36,899 nucleotides of DNA, taken from Clostridiaceae bacterium (GTDB taxonomy: Bacteria > Bacillota > Clostridia > DSM-8532). The number at the start of each line of letters is the position of its first letter. Position 1 is the stretch's first letter. Where the stretch lies: the NCBI GenBank assembly GCA_012516065.1, contig JAAYXD010000282.1, forward strand, positions 1 through 36,899. Direction: 5' to 3'. Below are positions 31,057 to 36,899 of this stretch, in pieces. The notes beneath the pieces were generated by a model, which searched no databases, was not told the DNA's origin, and saw only the letters and a program-made list of their open reading frames with translations. The position numbers and the translations under genes are program-made.

Positions 31057-33585
31057 ATGAAAATAGCGTTTTCAACTCTGGGATGCCCTGATTTCAGTTG
31101 GGCAGACATATACTCGATGGCTAAGGACCTCGGTTTTGACGGCATTGAAATCCGCGGCCTCGGCGATGACATTTTTGCCGTAAAGGCGCAGCCGTTCACG
31201 GAAGACCAGCTTCCACAAACAATAAAAAAGCTTAAGGAGCTTAAAATCGAAATACCTTGCTTTTCTTCAGGCTGCTGCCTTAAGTTTGCCGACAGGGAAA
31301 AGGAAAATATCCAGGAAATTGAACAGTATATTCTGCTTGCTTCACGGTTTAAAACACCGTTTGTCCGGGTTCTCGGTGACCTCGAACCGCAGCCGAAAGA
31401 CGATGTCGATGACGAAACGGTTCTGCGAACGTTAATGAAGCTTGTTCCAATCGCTGAGAGACACGGGGTTACGCTGCTTGTTGAAACGAATGGAGTGTAT
31501 TCGGATACGGCAAGGCTGAAAAATCTGCTTGACCGCATACCCAGTGACGCTGTCGCCGCTCTTTGGGATATAAACCATCCATACCGCTACGCGGGTGAAA
31601 CACCCGGTAAAACCATACAGAATCTCGGAGCGTATATACGTTATGTCCATGTAAAAGACTCCGTTGTCATTGACGGCGTAACCCAATACAGGATGATGGG
31701 TGAAGGCGATCTTCCGATACACGAAATGATCATGGCTTTAAATTCGATAAATTATGACGGGTATATTTCCCTTGAGTGGGTTAAACGCTGGGCTTCAGAC
31801 CTTAGCGACGCCGGAATTGTATTTCCGCATTATGTGCATTACATAAGCAGGTATATTGAGAGAAAACCGGAAAAAAGCCGCCTGTATTACAACAAGACAA
31901 AGACGGGCCAATATATATGGGAAAAAGACACGCTTATAGATCTAACCTTTCCGCAGGTACTTGATCGTGTAGTCAGCGAGTTCCCCGATCAATACGCATT
32001 CCGCTATACAACTTTGGATTATACGAGGACGTATTCGGAATTCAGAGATGATGTCGACACTTTTGCCCGTTCGCTCATAGCTCTCGGCGTAAAACCGGGC
32101 GATCATGTCGCGATATGGGCTACAAACGTACCGCAGTGGTTTATTACGTTTTGGGCTTCAATTAAAATCGGGGCTGTCCTGGTTACCGTAAACACAGCAT
32201 ATAAGATTCATGAGGCCGAATACCTCCTTCGCCAGTCCGATACGCATACCCTTGTCATGATTGACGGATTTAAAGATTCGGATTATGTAAGCATCATAAC
32301 GCAGTTATGCCCCGAACTTGAAACTGCCGTTCCTGGGGAACCTTTGTATACGAAACGGCTGCCGTTTTTAAGAAACATAATAACTATAGGCTGTAAGGTA
32401 AAAGGATGTCTTACATGGGATGAAGCAATAGCCCTCGCTGAAAAGGTTCCTCTATACGAAGTGTATAACCGGGCAAACGCAGTAAAAGTGCATGACGTAT
32501 GCAACATGCAGTATACGTCCGGGACCACCGGTTTCCCTAAGGGAGTCATGCTTACGCATTATAATGTCGTGAATAACGGCAAAACAATCGGAGACTGCAT
32601 GGACCTTTCCACTGCCGACAGAATGCTGATCCACGTTCCTATGTTTCACTGTTTCGGAATGGTGCTTGCAATGACGGCTGCAATGACCCATGGGACAACC
32701 ATGTGCCCTCTTCCTTATTTCTCTCCGAAACAATCGCTGGAATGCATAACCAAAGAGAAAATAACATGCTGTCACGGCGTCCCGACAATGTTTATCGCGA
32801 TGCTTGAGCATGAGGATTTCTCAAAAACCGATTTTTCGCATATGAGAACGGGCATTATGGCAGGCAGCCCCTGCCCTGTAAAAGTCATGCAGGATGTCGT
32901 TGACAAAATGAACATGAAAGAGATTACTATTGTATATGGTCAGACCGAGGCTTCACCCGGCTGTACGCAAAGCCGTGTCGACGATCCCCTGGAAGTTCGT
33001 GTAAACACTGTTGGCCGGCCTTTGCCCGGAATAGAGTGTAAAATAGTTGACCCAAAAACAGGAGAGGATTTGCCCGACAATACCGATGGTGAATTTGTCG
33101 CAAGAGGCTACAATATTATGAAAGGATACTATAAAATGCCCGAGGCTACAGCCGCCGTAATAGATAAGGACGGATGGCTTCATACGGGTGATCTTGCGAG
33201 GAGGGATTCGAACGGGAATTTCAAGATAACCGGACGCATAAAGGATATGATTATCCGCGGCGGTGAAAACATATATCCGAAAGAAATAGAAGATTTCCTT
33301 TATACCCACCCGAAAATCATGGACGTACAGGTAATAGGCGTTCCCGACAAGCAGTACGGCGAAGAAATAATGGCCTGTGTAATACTTAAGGAAGGGGAAA
33401 CAATGACGGCAGAAGAACTGAGGGATTATGTACGCTCAAATATGGCAAAGCATAAGACACCGAAGTATGTTGAATTTGTAACCGAGTTTCCGATGAATGC
33501 CGCCGGGAAAATCCTGAAATATAAAATGCGCGAAGCTGCCATTGAAAAGCTTAAACTTGAGGGAGAAAAAATGGAAACAGCCTGA
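31057..33585 (+). CDS. Fusion of xylose-isomerase-like TIM barrel and acyl-CoA synthetase (AMP-forming)
   Basis: 842 residues from ATG 31057 with AACAGGAGGGTAAT upstream. Residues 1-275 form a sugar-phosphate isomerase/epimerase-type TIM barrel with the metal ligands in LLVETNG (Glu), LWDINH (Asp), VHVKD (His) and ISLEW (Glu). Residues about 290-842 form a complete ANL-class acyl-CoA synthetase: YTSGTTGFPKGVMLTH (ATP loop), YGQTEASPG, HTGDLARRDSNGNFKITGR, RGGENIYPKEIE, and Lys818 in NAAGKILKYK, the adenylation lysine. Acyl-CoA synthetases are usually about 550 residues alone, so the N-terminal third is extra. The enzyme should activate a carboxylic acid to its CoA ester. Its substrate is unknown; medium or branched-chain acids are a guess from the leucine-type T-box. 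Both domains look intact, with no frameshift at the junction. Confidence 0.9.
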   Translation: MKIAFSTLGCPDFSWADIYSMAKDLGFDGIEIRGLGDDIFAVKAQPFTEDQLPQTIKKLKELKIEIPCFSSGCCLKFADREKENIQEIEQYILLASRFKTPFVRVLGDLEPQPKDDVDDETVLRTLMKLVPIAERHGVTLLVETNGVYSDTARLKNLLDRIPSDAVAALWDINHPYRYAGETPGKTIQNLGAYIRYVHVKDSVVIDGVTQYRMMGEGDLPIHEMIMALNSINYDGYISLEWVKRWASDLSDAGIVFPHYVHYISRYIERKPEKSRLYYNKTKTGQYIWEKDTLIDLTFPQVLDRVVSEFPDQYAFRYTTLDYTRTYSEFRDDVDTFARSLIALGVKPGDHVAIWATNVPQWFITFWASIKIGAVLVTVNTAYKIHEAEYLLRQSDTHTLVMIDGFKDSDYVSIITQLCPELETAVPGEPLYTKRLPFLRNIITIGCKVKGCLTWDEAIALAEKVPLYEVYNRANAVKVHDVCNMQYTSGTTGFPKGVMLTHYNVVNNGKTIGDCMDLSTADRMLIHVPMFHCFGMVLAMTAAMTHGTTMCPLPYFSPKQSLECITKEKITCCHGVPTMFIAMLEHEDFSKTDFSHMRTGIMAGSPCPVKVMQDVVDKMNMKEITIVYGQTEASPGCTQSRVDDPLEVRVNTVGRPLPGIECKIVDPKTGEDLPDNTDGEFVARGYNIMKGYYKMPEATAAVIDKDGWLHTGDLARRDSNGNFKITGRIKDMIIRGGENIYPKEIEDFLYTHPKIMDVQVIGVPDKQYGEEIMACVILKEGETMTAEELRDYVRSNMAKHKTPKYVEFVTEFPMNAAGKILKYKMREAAIEKLKLEGEKMETA

Positions 33586-33624
33586 CAATAAGCATAAGCT
33601 CAAAACCGGCATTAAAATGTAATC

Positions 33625-33648
33625 GCGCCCGCCTCTGTAGGCGGGCGC
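33625..33648. terminator. Strong hairpin between convergent genes
   Basis: GCGCCCGCC (33625-33633) and GGCGGGCGC (33640-33648) form a perfect 9-bp GC stem with a 6-base loop. TTATCTTT follows on the plus strand. It lies between the fusion gene and the convergent glycerol-1-phosphate dehydrogenase gene, and probably stops transcription from at least the plus side. Confidence 0.72.
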
Positions 33649-33654
33649 TTATCT

Positions 33655-34836
33655 TTAAGACCGGCCGTAGAATATTTCCGTCAGTTCCTTTGTTATTTTA
33701 TCAAGCATTCCCTTCTCTTCCGCGAGGTTAAATATTGTATAACGCGGTTTCAGTTTATATGCCTTATACATGCTATCGATAAACAATTCCCTGCTGATTC
33801 CGATGTCTTTCGGGCTGTAACAGGAACCGAGCCTTTTCAGCAGGCCTATTATCTTCTGCGGATCGGTATTCGGCAGACCGTCAGGCAAGTAAGGCTTCAT
33901 ATATTCATAAACATACGCTGTAACCACGGTGCCAACCGCTACCGAATTGCCGTGGAGCGGATGCTCGGCATTTCTTGATATCGCGTCCATGTCCCAGTAA
34001 TGCGCAAAATTATGTTCCGCACCCGATGCAGGTCTTGAATCCCCATGCAGCCCAATCGCGACACCGGAAAGAACAAGGGCTTCCATAACATAGCTGACAG
34101 CCTGTTCATCCCTGGCTAAAAATTTATCCACGTTGGATATGCACTTATCCAATGCATTCTCGATGAGCTTCACGCAGGTTTCACAGTAAAGTTCATTATT
34201 GATTATCTTCGACAGCTTCCAATCATCCAGCGCCGTAAGCTTCCCGATAATATCGCCGAACCCCGCCCGCAGCATGTCGATAGGTGCATTCTTTAAGACC
34301 GCGGTGTCGGCAATAATAGCCAGCGGATATTTCCCCGGCAGCGTTTTTTTTATGCCATTTAGTATTATCGGTGACACAACGGAAGCATACCCGTCCATCG
34401 ACGGCGCCGTCGCTACGATTATAAACGGTTTTCCGGTTTTATAGCACACATGCTTGCATACATCATTTATAACTCCTGAGCCGACTGCAAGAACAAGGGA
34501 TGTTTTAACTTCAATTTCGGCAAGAAGCAATCCCAGCGCTTTCTCATCCGGTACAAGCTGCTGCCTCGTTTTAAAAATAAATGTCCTTAAATTAAAACCG
34601 CTGTCGGAAAGTATTCTCTCAACAAAGGAACCATAAGCTTCATATGTGTTTGTATCCGCTACTAGCAATATCTCTTTTTCTTTGTATTGCGATACGGACT
34701 TCAGAATTTCTTCCGCTATACCTTTGTTATTAATAAAAATTTTACCGATATCGACCGAATGTTTCCTCCCGCAGTCACAATCAAAGGATATGCCTGCCAT
34801 TTCACTAATGCTGTTTGTTTCCGTTATCTTTTTCAT
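33655..34836 (-). CDS. egsA: sn-Glycerol-1-phosphate dehydrogenase (EgsA/AraM family)
   Basis: 393 residues, close to Bacillus subtilis AraM (EgsA, 394). The family reduces dihydroxyacetone phosphate to glycerol-1-phosphate with NAD(P)H and a bound metal; in archaea this makes the lipid backbone, and in Bacillus it feeds heptaprenylglyceryl lipids. Visible marks are the Cys-rich N-terminus FDCDCGRKHSVDIGKI, the dinucleotide loop AVGSGVINDVCK, TAPSMDGYASVVSP, metal-ligand regions GFGDIIGK, GAEHNFAHYWD and HPLHGNSVAVG, and a helical C-terminal domain. The start at 34836 has CGGGAGTG 8 bases upstream. It is on the same strand as the citrate synthase gene, 164 bases downstream of it, with its own probable promoter. 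Iron alcohol dehydrogenase relatives are the alternative, but the motifs fit EgsA better. Confidence 0.9.
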   Translation of the reverse strand: MKKITETNSISEMAGISFDCDCGRKHSVDIGKIFINNKGIAEEILKSVSQYKEKEILLVADTNTYEAYGSFVERILSDSGFNLRTFIFKTRQQLVPDEKALGLLLAEIEVKTSLVLAVGSGVINDVCKHVCYKTGKPFIIVATAPSMDGYASVVSPIILNGIKKTLPGKYPLAIIADTAVLKNAPIDMLRAGFGDIIGKLTALDDWKLSKIINNELYCETCVKLIENALDKCISNVDKFLARDEQAVSYVMEALVLSGVAIGLHGDSRPASGAEHNFAHYWDMDAISRNAEHPLHGNSVAVGTVVTAYVYEYMKPYLPDGLPNTDPQKIIGLLKRLGSCYSPKDIGISRELFIDSMYKAYKLKPRYTIFNLAEEKGMLDKITKELTEIFYGRS

Positions 34837-34864
34837 ATTTCACTCCCGGCTTTCAAATAAAAAT

Positions 34865-34878
34865 GCATATTAATATGC
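34865..34878. promoter_or_regulatory. 14-bp perfect palindrome ahead of the egsA-like gene
   Basis: GCATATTAATATGC, 29 bases upstream of the start codon and downstream of the candidate promoter. On the minus strand it is followed by ATTTTTATTT, so it could be a weak attenuator as well as an operator. Confidence 0.4.
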
Positions 34879-34909
34879 CCTCATTGACGAGAGCATAATC
34901 AACAGAAAC

Positions 34910-34938
34910 AGCATATCAAATTATCCGGCATAAATCAA
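34910..34938 (-). promoter_or_regulatory. Candidate promoter for the egsA-like gene
   Basis: On the minus strand, TTGATT (34938-34933), a 17-base spacer, then TATGCT (34915-34910). Spacing is optimal and both hexamers are near consensus, so the gene can be transcribed independently of the citrate synthase gene. Confidence 0.45.
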
Positions 34939-35000
34939 CCGAATATAGCTGCGGGAAAGCATAATATTTTCGAATTTTAGCGGCAATTACGGGAATTTTC

Positions 35001-36368
35001 TTAACCGCGGCCTCTCTTTTCAATCGGTATATACTGCCTGTGCGGAGCAATACTTTTGTATGCGGGCCTGATTATTTTCCCGTTGTTAACGAGTTCTTCG
35101 ATCCGGTGGGCACACCAGCCCACAACTCTCGCGACCGCAAACAGGGGCGTGAACAATTCTTCCGGAATATTAAGAATCCTGTATACAAGCCCGGAGTAAA
35201 AATCAACATTAACGCTTACACCCTTATACATTTTTCTTTTTTCCGCAATTATCTGCGGAGCAAGTTTTTCAACTTTTTCATATAACCTGAACTCTTCCTC
35301 AAAACCTGCTTCCTTCGCAAGCTTTTCAGCATACTGCTTTAAAATTATCGCTCTCGGATCAGAAATCGAATACACCGCGTGCCCGACTCCGTAAATCAAT
35401 CCGCTTCTGTCAAAAGCTTTCCTGTCTAATATATCAAGCAGGTAATTACTTATTTCATTCTCGCTGTTCCAGTCTTTTATATGTTTTTTCATATCTTCGA
35501 ACATCTGCACAACTTTAACGTTCGCACCGCCGTGGCGCGGGCCTTTTAGCGAACACAGCGACGCGGATATTGATGAATAAGTGTCCGTACCCGAAGAAGT
35601 AATAACATGGGTTGCAAATGTGGAATTGTTGCCGCCGCCATGCTCGGCATGCAGGACGAGAGCCAGATCAAGCACTGTGGCTTCAAGCTCTGTAAATGAG
35701 CAATCCGGCCTCAGCAAATGTAGGATGTTTTCCGCCGTGCCGTATTCGGGTTTCGGACTATGAATAACAAGGCTCTTGTTATGGAAATAATGGGTTAGCA
35801 CCTGGTATCCGTATACCGCCAATAACGGCATTTGCGCAATTAACCTGACCGACTGCCTGATCAGGTTATCAATTGAAATGTCATCCGCACGTTTGTCAAA
35901 GGAATAGAGAGCAAGAACGCTCCTTGAAAGCAGGTTCATTACGTCCCTGCTCGGAAGTTTCATTATTGCATCCTCAACAAAAGATTCCGGCAGCTTCCTG
36001 TAATCCGACAGGAGATTCCGGAAATCATTCAATTCTTCGCTGCAGGGAAGTTCTCCAAATAACAGCAAATACGCGGTTTCTTCAAATCCAAACCGGTTTT
36101 CCGATGTAAAGCCGTTTACAATATCGTTAATGTCAATTCCCCGGTACAATAAACGGCCCGGCACCGGCACCATTTCACCTTCGTCAATAATATACGCATG
36201 CACTTCACCAATTTCGGTAAGCCCTGCGAGGACGCCCCTTCCGCTTATATCTCTCAATCCTCTTTTGACTTCATATTTTGTATATAGCTCCGGATCTATC
36301 CTGCTGCACTTTTCAGCCATTTTGCTGTATTTATTAATTAATTCTTTTTGTTTTGTTTTCCTGTCCAT
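35001..36368 (-). CDS. Citrate synthase
   Basis: 455 residues from the ATG at 36368 (minus strand), with AAAGGAG 8 bases before it; an in-frame GTG at 36377 sits on that site. Citrate synthase joins oxaloacetate and acetyl-CoA. The catalytic histidines are His243 in LHAEHGGGNNSTF and His279 in KGPRHGGANVK, and the C-terminal VNVDFYSGLVYR carries the conserved Asp. The GRGVLAGLTEIGEVHAYI and LLYRGIDINDIV segments near the N-terminus are normal for the longer clostridial citrate synthases. 2-Methylcitrate synthase cannot be excluded by eye. The gene is preceded by a c-di-AMP riboswitch and its terminator (36538-36715), and followed by the egsA-like gene. Confidence 0.93.
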   Translation of the reverse strand: MDRKTKQKELINKYSKMAEKCSRIDPELYTKYEVKRGLRDISGRGVLAGLTEIGEVHAYIIDEGEMVPVPGRLLYRGIDINDIVNGFTSENRFGFEETAYLLLFGELPCSEELNDFRNLLSDYRKLPESFVEDAIMKLPSRDVMNLLSRSVLALYSFDKRADDISIDNLIRQSVRLIAQMPLLAVYGYQVLTHYFHNKSLVIHSPKPEYGTAENILHLLRPDCSFTELEATVLDLALVLHAEHGGGNNSTFATHVITSSGTDTYSSISASLCSLKGPRHGGANVKVVQMFEDMKKHIKDWNSENEISNYLLDILDRKAFDRSGLIYGVGHAVYSISDPRAIILKQYAEKLAKEAGFEEEFRLYEKVEKLAPQIIAEKRKMYKGVSVNVDFYSGLVYRILNIPEELFTPLFAVARVVGWCAHRIEELVNNGKIIRPAYKSIAPHRQYIPIEKRGRG

Positions 36369-36537
36369 AAACAACACTCCTTTTCCGTATATATATTTGG
36401 GTTAACTGAATGATTTATTCGGTAATACCAGACGCAAAAATGCGTAGTTGACAAATGGATTGACGGTAACACCTGCTGCCCGAATCCCGCCATAACATGC
36501 ATATATAGGGCCGCAATAAGCGGAAGGATTAAAGTAC

Positions 36538-36564
36538 AAAAAAGCCATGGAGTATATCCATGGC
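36538..36564 (-). terminator. Intrinsic terminator of the c-di-AMP riboswitch
   Basis: On the minus strand GCCATGGA (36564-36557) pairs perfectly with TCCATGGC (36551-36544) across a 5-base loop, followed by TTTTTT (36543-36538). It lies 10 bases after the aptamer P1 stem and 169 bases before the citrate synthase start. Confidence 0.9.
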
Positions 36565-36574
36565 GCATTCGCAC

Positions 36575-36715
36575 TATACCCCTCTTTCAATGCCTACGAG
36601 GTTAGCTGCCGGGCTCGGGCTGAAAGAGTTACCCTATCCTAATGGAATTCGCCCCTGATTTGGGTCCCCCGCTTCACAACTGTGAATTAAGCATATTCAT
36701 TTGTCCGTGGGTATA
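36575..36715 (-). promoter_or_regulatory. c-di-AMP riboswitch (ydaO/yuaA class)
   Basis: Read on the minus strand, the aptamer carries the class signature in order: GCGGGGGACCCA, GGGGCGAAT, AGGATAGGGT, CAGCCCGAG, CGGCAGCTAACCTCGTAGGC, then GAAAGAGGGGTATA. The closing P1 stem is TATACCC (36715-36709) with GGGTATA (36581-36575). Known members bind two c-di-AMP molecules and switch genes off, usually those for potassium uptake or cell-wall hydrolases. An intrinsic terminator follows directly, and a promoter precedes it. The only gene that follows on the same strand is the citrate synthase gene. Confidence 0.93.
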
Positions 36716-36744
36716 TTTTACCACAGCCGATGTCCGAACGTCAA
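36715..36744 (-). promoter_or_regulatory. Promoter of the riboswitch transcript
   Basis: On the minus strand TTGACG (36744-36739), 18-base spacer, TAAAAT (36720-36715) with a TG one base before it (extended -10). It abuts the P1 arm of the aptamer, so transcription starts a few bases inside or upstream of that arm's pairing region; the exact start cannot be fixed by eye. Confidence 0.72.
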
Positions 36745-36899
36745 TTTCCCGATTTTTTTGGACGGTGTCAAATTGTTGTGGAGTTTTTGCTTGACAACCT
36801 CCTGTTGTTATCCAACCAAACTCCTTAACCGGCCATAAGATCTAATTAGTATCTGTGTTGGACTATTAGTGGGTAGATTGTATTGTTCTTTCTCGAATA
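36745..36899. other. Window end with no recognisable gene
   Basis: About 155 bases of non-coding sequence upstream of the riboswitch promoter. A short TGTCAA (36767-36772)/TTGACA (36791-36796) inverted pair is present, but no gene, RNA or repeat could be supported. Confidence 0.5.

Noticed and set aside
31041-31538. 165-codon minus-strand frame over the start of the fusion gene
   Set aside because: Antisense shadow of the TIM-barrel domain; Ser-rich low-information sequence and no ribosome binding site.
36338-36590. Two overlapping minus-strand frames of 62 and 78 codons before the citrate synthase gene
   Set aside because: Both begin inside the riboswitch aptamer and cross its terminator, lack ribosome binding sites, and show no recognisable domain.
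1-36899. CRISPR array, tRNA or rRNA genes
   Set aside because: No regularly spaced direct repeats, no tRNA cloverleaf and no rRNA sequence were recognised by reading; a tRNA scan would settle the tRNA part.

Overview
The window looks like chromosomal DNA of a low-to-mid GC, spore-forming, plant-polysaccharide-degrading member of the class Clostridia (Ruminiclostridium/Acetivibrio-like). The reasons are Gram-positive regulatory RNAs (a T-box and a ydaO-type c-di-AMP riboswitch), AGGAGG-type ribosome binding sites with many TTG/GTG starts, a YesM/YesN two-component pair, S-layer-homology-like surface proteins, and a LysM-GH18 protein of the spore-lytic type. The genus is inferred from gene content; no database search was possible.

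Layout. 1-4.8 kb: a truncated possible GGDEF tail, a membrane protein, a PHP phosphoesterase, a frameshifted GNAT remnant followed by an intact GNAT gene, then small single-domain genes (HAD, VOC/PhnB-like, a Cys-rich protein, a short pyrophosphatase-like protein), all on the plus strand. 4.9-6.4 kb (minus): LysM-LysM-SH3b-GH18 hydrolase. 6.8-15.8 kb (plus): a carbohydrate-uptake locus of response regulator, sensor kinase, ABC binding lipoprotein, two permeases and a GH127 beta-L-arabinofuranosidase, with structured RNA between the binding-protein and permease genes. This is a self-contained sense-import-hydrolyse unit for arabinofuranose-containing oligosaccharides. 16.1-25.2 kb: two very large secreted fibronectin-type-III-like proteins with degenerate SLH ends, in tandem. 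25.4-27.2 kb: murA, convergent with a YfbR-type 5'-deoxynucleotidase gene. 27.3-28.6 kb: an apparently intact IS30-family insertion sequence, next to what may be a solo IS21-type end. 29.0-30.6 kb: speE and a CDP-alcohol phosphatidyltransferase gene, each with its own promoter.

30.6-36.9 kb is the most interesting part. A T-box leader, whose specifier reads best as leucine CUC, precedes a gene fusing a xylose-isomerase-like TIM barrel to a complete acyl-CoA synthetase. Convergent to it lie a glycerol-1-phosphate dehydrogenase gene (EgsA/AraM family) and a citrate synthase gene. The nearest upstream regulatory element of the citrate synthase gene is a c-di-AMP riboswitch with its own promoter and intrinsic terminator. 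Lipid precursor supply, carbon entry into 2-oxoacids and acyl-CoA formation may therefore be tied here to amino-acid starvation and to c-di-AMP. The RNAs are seen directly; the physiological link is inference. No CRISPR array, tRNA or rRNA gene was seen.
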